Source: Burkholderiaceae bacterium
Lineage (GTDB): Bacteria > Pseudomonadota > Gammaproteobacteria > Burkholderiales > Burkholderiaceae_C
DNA length: 64,000 nucleotides
NCBI GenBank assembly: GCA_023954095.1
Contig: JAMLIQ010000004.1
Span: 1 to 64,000 of the forward strand
Direction of reading: 5' to 3'
The notes under the pieces are model-generated. The model ran no database searches. It had not been told where the DNA came from and was given only the letters and a program-made list of their open reading frames with translations. Both the position numbers and the translations under genes were made by a program. Numbering within the stretch: position 1 is the first letter of the stretch; the number at the start of each line of letters is the position of its first letter. Below are positions 16,603 through 26,443 of this stretch, in pieces.

Positions 16603-17529
16603 TCAGCCTGTGGCGCCGCCCGCACGCAATTGCGCTGCCACGCCTTCGCCCAGGGCGTTGGCCTGCTCCAGCGTGGTGGCCTGGCCTTGGGCGCTGGCAC
16701 GTACCAGGGCCATGCGGCCCTCGGGGTCGCCCCAGGCGGCGTCGATGTGGAGTTGATCCCCCTCGAGGCGTGCATGCGCCGCCAGCGGCATGGAGCAGCT
16801 GCCGCCCATGCAGCGGCTGACGGCGCGCTCGGCCGTGACGGTGAGCCAGGTGGGCATGTGCGCCAGCGGGGCCAGTGCGGCCACCAGGTCCTGGCGGTCG
16901 CTGCGCACCTCGATGCCCAAAGCGCCCTGTCCGGCGGCGGGCAGCATCTCGGTGCGGTCGAATTCGGTGCGGATGCGCTCCTGCAGTCCCAGGCGTTTGA
17001 GGCCGGCCGCCGCCAGCACAATCGCCTCATATTGGCCTTCGTCGAGTTTGCGCAGGCGGGTGTCGAGATTGCCGCGCAGCGGCTCGATCTTCAGGTCGGG
17101 GCGCAGCGCCTGCAGCAGCACCTGGCGGCGCAGGCTGGAGGTGCCGACGACGGCGCCCTGGGGCAGATCCTGCAGGCGGGCGTAGCGCGGCGAGACAAAG
17201 GCGTCGCGCGGGTCTTCGCGTTCCATCACGCAGGCCAGGGCAAACCCGTCCGGCAGCACCATGGGCACGTCCTTGAGCGAGTGCACGGCAATGTGGGCGC
17301 GGCCGTCGGCCAACGCGGTTTCGAGTTCCTTGACGAACAGGCCCTTGCCGCCCACCTTGCTCAGCGAGCGGTCCAGGATCTGGTCGCCCAGCGTGGTCAT
17401 GCCCAGCAGTGAGACGTCGTGGCCGCGCGCACGCAGCAGGGCCTGCACATGTTCGGCCTGCCACAGGGCCAGGCGGCTCTCGCGCGTGGCGATCACGATG
17501 GGGGAAAGAGGGGGGCTTTGGGGCGTCAT
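16603..17529 (-). CDS. hemC: Hydroxymethylbilane synthase (porphobilinogen deaminase)
   Basis: 308 residues. Joins four porphobilinogens into hydroxymethylbilane. The catalytic Asp87 is in HSLKDVP, the arginine-rich substrate site in GTSSLRRQ and [13 protein letters not shown], and the dipyrromethane cofactor is carried by Cys245 in [12 protein letters not shown]. The start [18 protein letters not shown] at 17529 is the usual family N-terminus; the open frame extends far upstream only because of high GC. First gene of the leftward hemCDXY operon, divergent to ppc. Confidence 0.96.
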   Translation of the reverse strand: MTPQSPPLSPIVIATRESRLALWQAEHVQALLRARGHDVSLLGMTTLGDQILDRSLSKVGGKGLFVKELETALADGRAHIAVHSLKDVPMVLPDGFALACVMEREDPRDAFVSPRYARLQDLPQGAVVGTSSLRRQVLLQALRPDLKIEPLRGNLDTRLRKLDEGQYEAIVLAAAGLKRLGLQERIRTEFDRTEMLPAAGQGALGIEVRSDRQDLVAALAPLAHMPTWLTVTAERAVSRCMGGSCSMPLAAHARLEGDQLHIDAAWGDPEGRMALVRASAQGQATTLEQANALGEGVAAQLRAGGATG

Positions 17530-17619
17530 GCTTTTGCAGGGAAAGGTCCAGCGCGGGATGCTAGCATGCTGCGCTGCAGCAGCCTTGCCGGTGCGGGGAT
17601 GCGACCAGGAGACAACACC

Positions 17620-20406
17620 GTGAACACCAAAAAGACCGACAAAGACCGCCCCTTGATCCAGGACATTCGCCTGCTGGGCCGCATCCTGGGCGATGTGATC
17701 CGCGAACAGGAGGGCGTGGCCGCGTTCGAGCTGATCGAGCAGGTGCGCCAGCTCTCCGTGGCTTTCCGGCGCGACGCCGACCACGAGGCCGACAAGGCAC
17801 TGAAAAAGCTGCTCAAGGGCCTGTCCGCCGACCAGACGGTGAGTGTGATCCGTGCCTTTACCTATTTCAGTCACCTGGCCAACCTGGCCGAAGACCGGCA
17901 CCACATCCGCCGTCGCACCATCCGCGAACGTGCAGGCGACACGCAGGAAGGCAGCATCGAGGTCGCGCTGGCCCGCTTGCGCTGGGCCGGGATTTCGTCG
18001 CAGCAGGTGGCGCAGACCCTGGCCGGCAGCTATGTGGCGCCGGTGCTCACAGCCCACCCGACCGAGGTGCAGCGCAAGAGCATTCTGGATGCCGAGCGTG
18101 ACATCGCCCAGCTGCTCACCGCGCGCGACGACATCGCCGAGCGCGCCCAGATCTACAACGCGGCCCGCGATGCACTGACGCCGCGCGCCCTGGCCGCCAA
18201 CGAGGCGCAGCTGCGCGCCCGCGTGGCGCAGCTGTGGCAGACACGCCTGCTGCGCTACAGCAAGCTCACCGTGGCCGACGAGATCGAGAACGCGCTGAGC
18301 TATTACGAGGCCACGTTCCTGCGCGAAATTCCGCGCATCTATGCCGACCTGGAGCGCGAACTGGGCGAGCAGACGGTGCACAGCTTTCTGCGCATGGGCC
18401 AGTGGATCGGCGGTGACCGTGATGGCAACCCCAATGTCAGTGCCGGTACGCTGGTGCAGGCCTTGCGCCGCCAGAGCGAAGTGGCCTTGCGCCACTACCT
18501 GACGGAGGTCCACCTGCTGGGGGGCGAGTTGTCGCTGTCGGCCAGGCTGGTCGAGGTTTCTCCCGCGATGCAGGCCTTGGCGGGTAGTTCGCCCGACACC
18601 AGCGAACACCGCCAGGACGAGCCCTACCGCAGGGCGCTGACCGGCATTTACGCCCGTCTGGCCGCCACTTTGCAGGAGCTGAGTGGCGGCGTGGCGGCAC
18701 GCCACGCCGTAGCGCCACAGAACCCTTACCAGGACGCGGCCGGTTTTCTGGCCGAGCTGCGCACCATCGAGGCGTCGCTGCGCGACCACCACGGCGCGCC
18801 GCTGGCGGCGCAGCGCCTGCATCCGTTGATCCGTGCGGTGGAAGTATTTGGTTTTCATCTGGCGACCGTGGACTTGCGCCAAAGTTCGGACCAGCACGAG
18901 CGCGTCGTGGCTGAACTGCTGGCCGTGGCGCGCATCGAGCCCAACTACAGCGGGCTGCAGGAGGACCAGCGCCGCGCCGTGCTGCTGCGCCTGCTGCAGG
19001 ATGCCCGCCCACTGCGTGTCATGGGCACGCAATACTCCGAACACACGCGGGGCGAGCTGGCCATTTTCGAGACGGCCCTGCGCATGCGCCAGCGCTACGG
19101 CGCCGAGGCCATCCGCCACTACATCATCAGCCACACCGAGACCGTGAGCGACCTGCTGGAAGTGCTGCTGTTGCAAAAAGAAGTGGGCCTGATGCGCGGC
19201 ACTCTCGATGGAGACGCCACGGCCGACCTGATCGTGGTGCCGCTGTTCGAAACCATTGAAGACCTGCGCAATGCCGCGCCCATCATGCAGGCGTTTTACC
19301 GGCTGCCCGGTGTGGCCGCGTTGGTCCAACGGTCGGGCGCCGAGCAGGACATCATGCTGGGCTACTCCGACAGCAACAAGGATGGCGGCATCTTCACCAG
19401 CAACTGGGAGCTGTACCGTGCCGAGATTGCGCTGGTGGAGCTTTTTGACGAGCTGCCCCACATCCGCCTGCGCATGTTCCACGGGCGCGGCGGCACCGTG
19501 GGGCGCGGCGGCGGCCCCAGCTACCAGGCCATCCTGGCGCAGCCACCGGGCACGGTGCGCGGCCAGATCCGGCTGACCGAGCAGGGCGAGGTGATCGCAT
19601 CCAAGTACGCCAACCCCGAGATTGGCCGACGCAACCTCGAAACCCTGGTGGCCGCCACGCTGGAGGCGACGCTCCTGCAGCCCACCAAACCGGCCACGCC
19701 CGCGTTTCTGCAGGCGGCAGCGCAACTCTCGCAGGCCAGCATGGCGGCCTACCGTGCCCTGGTGTACGAAACACCGGGGTTTACCGATTATTTTTTCAAT
19801 TCCACGCCGATCCGCGAGATCGCCGAGCTGAACATCGGCTCACGCCCCGCCTCACGCAAACCCAGCCAGAAGATTGAGGATTTGCGCGCCATCCCCTGGG
19901 GTTTCAGCTGGGGGCAATGCCGCCTGACCTTGCCGGGCTGGTATGGCTTTGGCACGGCGATCGAGGCTTTCCTGAATGCCGAAGGACAGGACCCCAAGGC
20001 CCAGCTGGCGCTGCTGCGCAAGATGTACCGGCAGTGGCCGTTTTTCAGCACCCTGTTGTCCAACATGGACATGGTGCTGGCCAAGAGCGACCTGGCCCTG
20101 GCCTCGCGCTACAGCGAACTGGTGCAGGACGCCCGCCTGCGCAAGAGGGTGTTCGGCGCCATCGAGCAGGAGTGGCACCGCACCGCGGACGTCCTGACGC
20201 GCATTACCGGTGACAAGCAACGCCTGGCGCACAACACGGCCCTGGCACGCTCCATCAAGCACCGCTTCCCGTACATCGATCCGCTGCACCACCTGCAGGT
20301 CGAACTGGTGCGCCGCTGGCGCGCGGGGCAGGGGGATGAGCGGGTGCAGACCGGGATTCACATCTCCATCAACGGGATTGCGGCGGGGTTGCGCAATACC
20401 GGCTGA
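17620..20406 (+). CDS. ppc: Phosphoenolpyruvate carboxylase
   Basis: 928 residues. Makes oxaloacetate from PEP and bicarbonate, replenishing the TCA cycle. It has the catalytic histidine motif [13 protein letters not shown] (His146), the [19 protein letters not shown] segment, [10 protein letters not shown], and the glycine-rich loop [14 protein letters not shown] near residues 619-632, ending in the conserved NTG. The GTG at 17620 is preferred because AGGAGA lies eight bases upstream; an ATG at 17599 would add seven residues. The 214 bases after the stop hold no gene or convincing terminator. Confidence 0.96.
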   Translation: MNTKKTDKDRPLIQDIRLLGRILGDVIREQEGVAAFELIEQVRQLSVAFRRDADHEADKALKKLLKGLSADQTVSVIRAFTYFSHLANLAEDRHHIRRRTIRERAGDTQEGSIEVALARLRWAGISSQQVAQTLAGSYVAPVLTAHPTEVQRKSILDAERDIAQLLTARDDIAERAQIYNAARDALTPRALAANEAQLRARVAQLWQTRLLRYSKLTVADEIENALSYYEATFLREIPRIYADLERELGEQTVHSFLRMGQWIGGDRDGNPNVSAGTLVQALRRQSEVALRHYLTEVHLLGGELSLSARLVEVSPAMQALAGSSPDTSEHRQDEPYRRALTGIYARLAATLQELSGGVAARHAVAPQNPYQDAAGFLAELRTIEASLRDHHGAPLAAQRLHPLIRAVEVFGFHLATVDLRQSSDQHERVVAELLAVARIEPNYSGLQEDQRRAVLLRLLQDARPLRVMGTQYSEHTRGELAIFETALRMRQRYGAEAIRHYIISHTETVSDLLEVLLLQKEVGLMRGTLDGDATADLIVVPLFETIEDLRNAAPIMQAFYRLPGVAALVQRSGAEQDIMLGYSDSNKDGGIFTSNWELYRAEIALVELFDELPHIRLRMFHGRGGTVGRGGGPSYQAILAQPPGTVRGQIRLTEQGEVIASKYANPEIGRRNLETLVAATLEATLLQPTKPATPAFLQAAAQLSQASMAAYRALVYETPGFTDYFFNSTPIREIAELNIGSRPASRKPSQKIEDLRAIPWGFSWGQCRLTLPGWYGFGTAIEAFLNAEGQDPKAQLALLRKMYRQWPFFSTLLSNMDMVLAKSDLALASRYSELVQDARLRKRVFGAIEQEWHRTADVLTRITGDKQRLAHNTALARSIKHRFPYIDPLHHLQVELVRRWRAGQGDERVQTGIHISINGIAAGLRNTG

Positions 20407-20620
20407 CCTATCAGTTCGTGCGACACGGCGCGGACAGCTTGTTGACCAAGCAGCCCTGCTGGCGCTGAGCGGCCTGGTCAGATTGAGCAGTTTTCATTTG
20501 CGCTTGCCCATGCTGAAAAAGCACAAACGGGAGTAGTCGAAAAATACCCCAGGGCAAGGGCTGTGGCTTTGCTCTGTATTTTCGCGCGTTGTACCGGAGC
20601 GGTGACCCACTCCCTGAACA

Positions 20621-21826
20621 TCAGCATGCGGGTAATGTCCGATTCTTGTTGCGAGCATCCACTGTGCCCAGCAGTTTCGTCCAGTAGGAGGGTAATGCAG
20701 ACCAGGGTGATCCGACCGGCTGGTCGGTGACGTAGACCCAGCCCGTGTTGGTGCGTGCTGCGGCTGCAGTCTTCAGCGCCTCTTGCATCGCGGTGCACGT
20801 ACTGGCGCTGTGCACCAGCATGGCCTGTGCGCTGTTGGGCTTGCTATAGACCCAAGTACTGGAGGGTTGAGGATCAATGTTCTGGTAACTGGCCGCGTTG
20901 CCCTCAAACGTGACCAAGACATCGGCGGCCATGGTCGCTAGCTCTGCGTAGGACGAATCGGGGAATGTTCCAGGGTTGCCTATGACTTCCATCGTGGGCG
21001 CAAGACCTTTGATATACGTGTAAATATCACTGTAGAACGGACGCTGACTGGTCCCGGTCCCCATTTCATCAAGGAAGAAACCGTTGAGACTGGGGTAGTA
21101 GCTGATGTAGCTGTCGATGATGGCTTTGATGTCGGCGACCGAGCGCGTACCGCTGCCAGAAATCGTAGACACATAGGCAATGACTTTGTGGTTTGCGGAT
21201 GCCGTGAAATCAGTGATGTTCGTGGAAAGATCAGCGTCTGCTGCGGTAACGATGCCGTTGGTGTCCACACCGGTAGCCGGTTTCACGATCGCGGTGACGG
21301 CAACATCCGGGTGGCTGACCTTGGACGCGTAGATGAGATCGACCCAGGGCGATTTCGTGCCTGCGCTGAAATAGGCGGGGACCAGTACGCCGAGGTCTTT
21401 GGGTGTCGGGCGGATGTAGAGCGTGAGTTCGTCGCTGGCCGTATAGGAACTGCTCATTGCCATGGCTCGGGCCGTCAGGCGACCCAGAGTTCTGCTGCGC
21501 AGCTCTGCTGCGGCAATCCCGTTTACCGTGGTGGGCGCTGTGGGCGCCACGCTGGCAGACGAAGAGGGGTCCAGCGTCAGCGTGACGGGCGTGCCGTTGG
21601 GTGCGAAATTGCTGTTGATGTTCACATTGACCAGTAGTGGGACCGGTGCGTCCAGGTCGTGCACATTGTTCGTTTCCGCGGGACTTACAAAACTGACAGA
21701 AATCTGCCCAGAGGGAGGGGGGGTTGACGGCGTCTTCTCGGTGCCACCTCCGCAGCCGACCAGTACGGCGGTGAGCGCCAACAAGGATGCTGCAAGACGG
21801 TAGGGAGGGCGAGCGTTGAGGTACAT
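20621..21826 (-). CDS. Lipoprotein with Ig-like domain and spherulation-specific family 4 (GH135-like) domain
   Basis: 401 residues. The lipobox is LTAVLVGCGGG with the modified Cys25. Residues about 40-140 look like an invasin-type bacterial Ig-like domain (PLLVNVNINSNFAPNGTPVT, GIAAAELRSRTLGRLTARAM). From about residue 146 comes the spherulin-4 barrel (LGVLVPAYFSAGTKSPWVDL, then VIAYVSTISGSGTRSVADI, GFFLDEMGTG with Asp253/Glu254 as likely acid residues, and VLVTFEGNAASY). Spherulin-4 domains include Sph3, an alpha-1,4-galactosaminogalactan hydrolase. A surface glycosidase acting on an exopolysaccharide is therefore possible. The convergent gap to ppc holds no gene. Confidence 0.82.
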   Translation of the reverse strand: MYLNARPPYRLAASLLALTAVLVGCGGGTEKTPSTPPPSGQISVSFVSPAETNNVHDLDAPVPLLVNVNINSNFAPNGTPVTLTLDPSSSASVAPTAPTTVNGIAAAELRSRTLGRLTARAMAMSSSYTASDELTLYIRPTPKDLGVLVPAYFSAGTKSPWVDLIYASKVSHPDVAVTAIVKPATGVDTNGIVTAADADLSTNITDFTASANHKVIAYVSTISGSGTRSVADIKAIIDSYISYYPSLNGFFLDEMGTGTSQRPFYSDIYTYIKGLAPTMEVIGNPGTFPDSSYAELATMAADVLVTFEGNAASYQNIDPQPSSTWVYSKPNSAQAMLVHSASTCTAMQEALKTAAAARTNTGWVYVTDQPVGSPWSALPSYWTKLLGTVDARNKNRTLPAC

Positions 21827-21954
21827 ACAGTCTCCAAGGAATTTTCAGGGGTTATTGTGCCGGGTTGTTGGCAAACGATGGAGGCATCAAGCCTTGGTTC
21901 TGGGCCGGAAATGGTGTTCTGTTGCACCGATCGCGGCACGATCGAGCCGCTACG

Positions 21955-22683
21955 ATGGTGCGCATGCCATCATCCTTTTCTCTCGTACCTGCGTTGCTTG
22001 TCGCGGTGCTGTTGGTCGGCTGCAGCAATCTGGATGTGCCGCGCGCAGACAACTATCCTGCCACTGGTCAAAAAAAGGCCCGTGCGGTGCACCACTGGGA
22101 TGTTCTTGCCGATGACGTGGCTGCACGCGTGGCGGAAAAGATCGTTGCCTGGCCTGCGGGGGAATACCCCATTCACGTCAAGGTCGCCGACAACTCCAGC
22201 TTCAACCAAGGTTTTTTGAGTCTATTGCGCGTGCGCTTGCTGGATCGGGGCGTCGTCTTGTCGGTCGTGCCGACGGATGTGGAACTGGAGGTGCAGACCC
22301 AGCTAGTCCAGCACGAGGCGACCGTGCCGAGCAATCTGCCCATTCCCTTGCCATGGACCATGCTTGCTACCGGTGTCGGTGTGTGGCGTGATTGGGAGGT
22401 GCATTACTCCGATCGGACTTTGCTGCCCGGTGTGGCGACAGCCATTGGTGTCGGTGTGGGTTTGGCCATGGATCTGGCGCAGCGCCATACGCAAGGCGAT
22501 GCGGCGGGAGGGCCCACGCGCACCGAGGTGCTCATCACCACCACGCTGAAGTCCCATGACCGCTACCTCGCCGGCTCGGCGGATATGTACTACATCGAAC
22601 GCGCCGATGCTGCGCTGTACCAGCCTGCCGCTCCTGTGGCGCCACCGTCACCGGTCAAAACGTGGAAGGTGGTGACGCCATGA
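21955..22683 (+). CDS. Hypothetical lipoprotein co-encoded with a FlgO-like protein
   Basis: 242 residues from ATG 21955; an ATG at 21964 (MPSSFSLVP) is the alternative. The lipobox is ALLVAVLLVGCSN. The mature part has no domain I recognise; it includes VARVAEKIVAWPAGEYPIHV and a small-residue stretch VATAIGVGVGLAMDLAQ that may be amphipathic rather than a true span. The next gene overlaps its stop (ATGA), so the two lipoproteins are likely coupled and may form a pair, as FlgO/FlgP do around the flagellar outer ring in Vibrio. The pairing is inference. The divergent gap (21827-21954) carries both promoters. Confidence 0.75.
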   Translation: MVRMPSSFSLVPALLVAVLLVGCSNLDVPRADNYPATGQKKARAVHHWDVLADDVAARVAEKIVAWPAGEYPIHVKVADNSSFNQGFLSLLRVRLLDRGVVLSVVPTDVELEVQTQLVQHEATVPSNLPIPLPWTMLATGVGVWRDWEVHYSDRTLLPGVATAIGVGVGLAMDLAQRHTQGDAAGGPTRTEVLITTTLKSHDRYLAGSADMYYIERADAALYQPAAPVAPPSPVKTWKVVTP

Positions 22684-23219
22684 TGCGCCGGGTACGTCGT
22701 GTCTCCCTGTGCATTGCAGTATTGGCAGCGTCAGGCTGTGCGCAGTATTACTACGGCGAGCGCGGAGGCGTACAGGTGCGCACCGATGTGCTTCAGACCA
22801 ACTACGAAGCTGCGGACCGCCTGCTGCAAGCAGCACCGCTCGATCCACGGCGCAGCGTGCTTGTTTCCACGATTGTGAGTGTGGATCGGCTCAACGAATC
22901 ATCCCGTCTGGGGCGGCTTTTCTCGGAGCAGATTGCCGGTCGCCTGGTGCAGCGCGGCGTGCCGGTGACCGAGGTGCGCCTGCGTGAGCAACTGGCATTG
23001 CAGCCTTCCCAAGGGGAGTTGCTGCTCTCGCGTGAGTTGCGTGAGGTCAGCCAGGCGCATGACGCCCAGGCCGTGGTGGTGGGTACCTATGCGGTGTCCG
23101 GCGCGATGGTGTACGTGAGCCTGAAGATCGTCAATCCGCAGGGCAACCAGGTGGTGGCGGCGAGTGACTACGCTCTGCCGGTGGATGACAACATCCGTGG
23201 ATTGCTGCAGGGACGTTGA
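22680..23219 (+). CDS. FlgO family outer-membrane lipoprotein
   Basis: 179 residues with a lipobox ending LAASGC. The FlgO domain is recognisable in STIVSVDRLNESSRLGRLFS, EQIAGRLVQRGVPVTEVRLR, GELLLSRELREVSQAHDAQA and VVVGTYAVSGAMVYVSLKIV. FlgO proteins are outer-membrane factors needed for normal flagellar stability or motility in Vibrio. The ATG at 22680 overlaps the preceding stop and has GGAAGG upstream. Its position 86 bases from flhC, in convergent orientation, supports a link to motility. Confidence 0.85.
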   Translation: MMRRVRRVSLCIAVLAASGCAQYYYGERGGVQVRTDVLQTNYEAADRLLQAAPLDPRRSVLVSTIVSVDRLNESSRLGRLFSEQIAGRLVQRGVPVTEVRLREQLALQPSQGELLLSRELREVSQAHDAQAVVVGTYAVSGAMVYVSLKIVNPQGNQVVAASDYALPVDDNIRGLLQGR

Positions 23220-23229
23220 TTGTTGCTTC

Positions 23230-23277
23230 AAATAAGATAGCTTCCAGCGCCCGTTCTATAAGCGCTGGAAGCGTATT
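23230..23277 (-). repeat. Dispersed palindromic repeat, copy 3
   Basis: The reverse complement carries CTTCCAGCGCTTATAGAACG then GGCGCTGGAAGCTATCTT. It lies between the convergent ends of the FlgO-like gene and flhC and forms a long stem that may also end transcription. Confidence 0.75.
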
Positions 23278-23305
23278 TTGTTAAGAATTTTGGTGCGCTC
23301 TCATC

Positions 23306-23878
23306 TCAGTGCAGCATCAGCGCACCGGCACTCTTGCTCTTGCCAGCGCGCGCTGGCGGGTTGCACAGGCCGCAGGTGTAGTGGCGGTTCTCGTAGAGTT
23401 CGGTCACAAACTGTCCGCTGCACTGCGAGCATTTGGTGCGGGTCAGCATGCCGGCATCGACAAACTTCACCAGACGCCATGCGCGCGTGAACGACAGCAG
23501 GGGCTCGACCTGTGCGGCAACGATCTGTTCGTTGTACAGGCGGTAGGCCTTGGTCAGCAGTTCCACCGCGTCCAGATCCACGCCTTTGGAGAGGTACTCG
23601 TAAATGTTGAGGAACAGCGAGCTGTGGATGTTTTCCTGCCAGGTGAGAAACCAGTCGGTAGAGAAGGGCAACTGGCCCTTGGAGGGGGACTTGCCTGCGA
23701 TTTCCTTGTACAGGCGGATCAGGCGCTCGTACGACAGCGTGGTCTCTGATTCCAGCACCTGCATGCGTGCGCCCATTTCAATCAGCATCGCTGCGCGTTC
23801 GATCTGCCGGGATTCGTTGAGCACGCTCTTGACTGCGGGCTTGGTGGATTTCTGTGGGGTGTCGGCGGTGGCGGTCAT
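23306..23878 (-). CDS. flhC: FlhC, flagellar master transcription activator subunit
   Basis: 190 residues. With FlhD it forms the heterohexameric activator of class II flagellar genes. The zinc site is made by Cys150, Cys153, Cys169 and Cys172 (CSQC...CGLC), and the DNA-contacting N-terminal region includes ESRQIERAAMLIEMGARMQV. The family-typical LYKEIAGKSPSKGQLPFSTD is present. An N-terminal extension of about 15 residues (MTATADTPQKSTKPAV) is common in beta-proteobacteria. It follows flhD by 44 bases. No other flagellar structural genes are in the window. Confidence 0.95.
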   Translation of the reverse strand: MTATADTPQKSTKPAVKSVLNESRQIERAAMLIEMGARMQVLESETTLSYERLIRLYKEIAGKSPSKGQLPFSTDWFLTWQENIHSSLFLNIYEYLSKGVDLDAVELLTKAYRLYNEQIVAAQVEPLLSFTRAWRLVKFVDAGMLTRTKCSQCSGQFVTELYENRHYTCGLCNPPARAGKSKSAGALMLH

Positions 23879-23922
23879 GGCGGTGCTCCTGGTGGCTTAC
23901 GGGTGATGCGAGTGCGGGGATG

Positions 23923-24249
23923 TCAGAGCACTTCAGAGACACGGCTGGCCATCAGAATATTGGCGTGCAGCGTGTTCGTGGCATCGTTGCCAACCTTGGA
24001 TGGCGCATGGTTGGTCAGCAGGCTCCACACCAGGTTGTCATCGACCCGGAAGCTGCAAAGAAGGGTGTTTCTGGAAGCCAGTTTCATCACTTGCGCGGCA
24101 GACAGGGATGACAGAATGTCGGCTGCGTCTTCGTTCAGGCCCAGGCGGAACACTGCTTCCGCCTTGTCCTGGCGGATCAGGGTCTGCGCCAGCATCAGGT
24201 AGGTGAGGTTGGCTTCGCGGATTTCTGCGAGCAGTTGTTCGTTGGTCAT
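23923..24249 (-). CDS. flhD: FlhD, flagellar master transcription activator subunit
   Basis: 108 residues, the usual length, beginning MTNEQLLAEIREANLTYLML. It dimerises and joins FlhC. The segment AAQVMKLASRNTLLCSFRVD is conserved in the family. The start at 24249 has AAAGGAT upstream; the longer open frame to 24342 has no FlhD features. The 230-base region upstream (24250-24479) probably holds the flhDC promoter, but I cannot identify specific operator sites. Confidence 0.95.
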   Translation of the reverse strand: MTNEQLLAEIREANLTYLMLAQTLIRQDKAEAVFRLGLNEDAADILSSLSAAQVMKLASRNTLLCSFRVDDNLVWSLLTNHAPSKVGNDATNTLHANILMASRVSEVL

Positions 24250-24479
24250 GGCGGCATCCTTTCCAGTCCCGGTTCGCTGGCTGCCTGCCTCGTGCAGGTT
24301 TTCGCGATCCGTTGAAATGGATTGTGAATTCGCCCCAATCAAAAATTAAGTCGGGGTTTGGCTGCGCAGTGTGTCTGGTTTTGCGGTCGGTCTTGTAGGA
24401 ATTTGCCTTACAAGCAGCGGGCCGGTCAACGCCACCACACCCGTGCGGTGGCCTGCTGTCTGGGCATGCTGACCGCAGC

Positions 24480-25385
24480 TTATCCGCGCTCGACCGGGCG
24501 GGCGGGGTCGCTGCACCATTCGCTCCAGCTGCCGGCAAAAAGCGTGGTTTTTCCAAGGCCTGCCCGTTCCATGGCCAGCACATTCGGGTTGGCGGTGACG
24601 CCGCTGCCGCAGTGGTGCACCACGCTGGCGGGGTCGCGCCCCGCCAGCAGGGCCAGAAATTCAGCGCGCAGGGCCTCGGGGCTCTTGAAGCGGCCGTCCG
24701 GACCAAAGTTGTCGCTGAAAGGACGGTTGAGTGCCCCCGGAATGTGGCCTGCCACGGGGTCCAGGGGTTCCACTTCTCCCCGGTAGCGCGGGGTGGCGCG
24801 GGCATCAATGATGGTCTGACGGGGTTGTCCCAGGCTGTGCAGCACGTCGCTCACGGTGGCCAGCCGGCGAAGGGATGCCCCCACGCGAAAGAGCGACTGG
24901 AAATGCGCGGGTTCACTGCCATGCGCCAGCGGTCCGCCCGCGGCTACCCAGGCCTGCAGCCCGCCATCGAGCACGGCCACGTTGGCGTGGCCCAGCCATT
25001 GCAGCATCCACCACAGGCGGCCGCAATAACTGCTGCCGTTGCGGTCATACACCACGGCCTGCATGTCGTTGGAAAACCCGACGCTGCAGAGCCACGCGGC
25101 AAACTTCTCGCGGCTGGGCAAGGGGTGGCGACCGCCCGAGGCGGGCGTGTCGGCCTCCGTGGCAACGATGGTGCCGGTGGCGCCCGGCGCGCCATGGCGG
25201 GCCGAGAGGGCGTTGTCGAGGTGGGCATAGACGGCGCCAGGGATGTGCTCGGCCAGGTACTGCTGCTCGCCCGTTGCAGGGGCGGTCAGGTCAAAACTGC
25301 AGTCGAACACCATCAGGGGCGCGCCGCTGGCGGTCAGCGCTTGTAGTTCAGGAGCGGAAATCAGCGTGGTGTAGTGCATGGGCAT
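24480..25385 (-). CDS. sseA: Sulfurtransferase, two rhodanese domains (3-mercaptopyruvate sulfurtransferase type)
   Basis: 301 residues with two rhodanese folds. The inactive N-terminal one carries LMVFDCSFDLTAPATGEQQY and HIPGAVYAHLDNALSARHG. The active C-terminal one carries IIDARATPRYRGEVEPLDP and the catalytic loop HHCGSGVTA with Cys259. The CGSGVTA loop is the one seen in 3-mercaptopyruvate sulfurtransferases rather than thiosulfate rhodaneses (CRxGx[R/T]). It stands alone between flhD and the EamA permease, 60 bases after the latter's stop. Confidence 0.92.
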   Translation of the reverse strand: MPMHYTTLISAPELQALTASGAPLMVFDCSFDLTAPATGEQQYLAEHIPGAVYAHLDNALSARHGAPGATGTIVATEADTPASGGRHPLPSREKFAAWLCSVGFSNDMQAVVYDRNGSSYCGRLWWMLQWLGHANVAVLDGGLQAWVAAGGPLAHGSEPAHFQSLFRVGASLRRLATVSDVLHSLGQPRQTIIDARATPRYRGEVEPLDPVAGHIPGALNRPFSDNFGPDGRFKSPEALRAEFLALLAGRDPASVVHHCGSGVTANPNVLAMERAGLGKTTLFAGSWSEWCSDPARPVERG

Positions 25386-25445
25386 GAACGTGTGAAGGAT
25401 GGTGCAGGCGACATTGTGTTCTCGCTGATGGAGCCTTCCGCCGGT

Positions 25446-26363
25446 TCAATGTTCCTCGGCCGGTGCGCCGGGCGCCGCGCGTGCGCGCAGCACGGTAGCG
25501 ACAATCCCGCTGCCCACGATCAGTGCCATGCCCACCCAGCCCAGCGGGGTAATGGCATCGTCAAACAGCAGCACACCGAAAATGGATGCGAAGACGATCC
25601 CTGAATACTGCAGGTTGGCCACCACGAGCGTGGCGCGCTGGGTGTGCGCACTGGCGTAGGCGCGCGTCATGCACAGCTGCCCGCCTGCGGCCAGCACCCC
25701 GATGGGCAGCAGCCACAGTCCGGGCCATCCCGGCCAGGGTGAGGTGCCTGTCACCAGCAGGGCCGCGCCGCCGGCCACGGCCGAGCCCACGGCAAAATAG
25801 AAAACGGTGCGTGTCTCGGGCTCTCCCAGCCGGGAGAGCGCTACCACCTGCATATAGGCAAAGGCCGCAGACAGGCCTGACAGCAGGCCCACCAGGCCGC
25901 CAAAAACCTGCTCCTGGCTTTGGCCGATGCTGGGCCGCAGCATCATCACCACCCCGGCAAAGCCAACCAGCACCGTGAGGATCAGCGGCCCCTGCAGTGC
26001 CGGTCGGGGCGTGGTGGCTGTGGGGCGCCAGGCCAGCAGGGTGCCGCCCACCAGAAAGGCGGCGATCCACACGCTGCTCATGTAGTTCAGGGTGATGGCG
26101 GTAGCCAGCGGCAGGTGGGCAATGGCATAAAACCAGGCGCCCAGCGACGTCACACCCACCAGGCTGCGCCAGGCGTGCATGCCTGGGAAGCGGGTGGTCA
26201 GGGCCGTGTCTTGCGAGCGCGCCAGCAGGGCCAGGATCGCCATGCCGATGAAGCCCCGATAGCACACCAGTTCGGCAGGATTGAAATACGCCGATGCCAG
26301 CTTGACGCACACCCCCATGCTGGCAAACATGAAGGCAGCCAGGACCATCCAGAGGGCTTGCAT
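25446..26363 (-). CDS. EamA/DMT superfamily permease
   Basis: 305 residues with ten spans in two EamA repeats. The first repeat starts MQALWMVLAAFMFASMGVCV with NPAELVCYRGFIGMAILALL; the second contains SGLSAAFAYMQVVALSRLGE and ends DDAITPLGWVGMALIVGSGI. DMT carriers export or import amino acids and other metabolites; the substrate is unknown. The start at 26363 is chosen because the upstream in-frame extension is dispersed-repeat sequence (copy 4). Confidence 0.9.
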   Translation of the reverse strand: MQALWMVLAAFMFASMGVCVKLASAYFNPAELVCYRGFIGMAILALLARSQDTALTTRFPGMHAWRSLVGVTSLGAWFYAIAHLPLATAITLNYMSSVWIAAFLVGGTLLAWRPTATTPRPALQGPLILTVLVGFAGVVMMLRPSIGQSQEQVFGGLVGLLSGLSAAFAYMQVVALSRLGEPETRTVFYFAVGSAVAGGAALLVTGTSPWPGWPGLWLLPIGVLAAGGQLCMTRAYASAHTQRATLVVANLQYSGIVFASIFGVLLFDDAITPLGWVGMALIVGSGIVATVLRARAAPGAPAEEH

Positions 26364-26386
26364 AAAAGGGATGTTTACCAGGAAAA

Positions 26387-26426
26387 ATAGCTGCCAGCGC
26401 TTGGCGGGAAAGCGCTGGCAGCTATT
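26387..26426. repeat. Dispersed palindromic repeat, copy 4 (perfect 17-bp arms)
   Basis: The arms AATAGCTGCCAGCGCTT and AAGCGCTGGCAGCTATT are exact inverted repeats separated by six bases (GGCGGG). It lies between the Rieske gene stop and the EamA permease start, both leftward, so a transcript from the Rieske promoter must pass through this hairpin. Confidence 0.85.
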
Positions 26427-26443
26427 GTAATGAGAGTGCAGCT

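Noticed and set aside
16603-19725. A 1040-codon open frame on the minus strand covering hemC and most of the antisense of ppc
   Set aside because: Only the last 308 codons are hemC. The rest is the low-complexity antisense of ppc, kept open by high GC.
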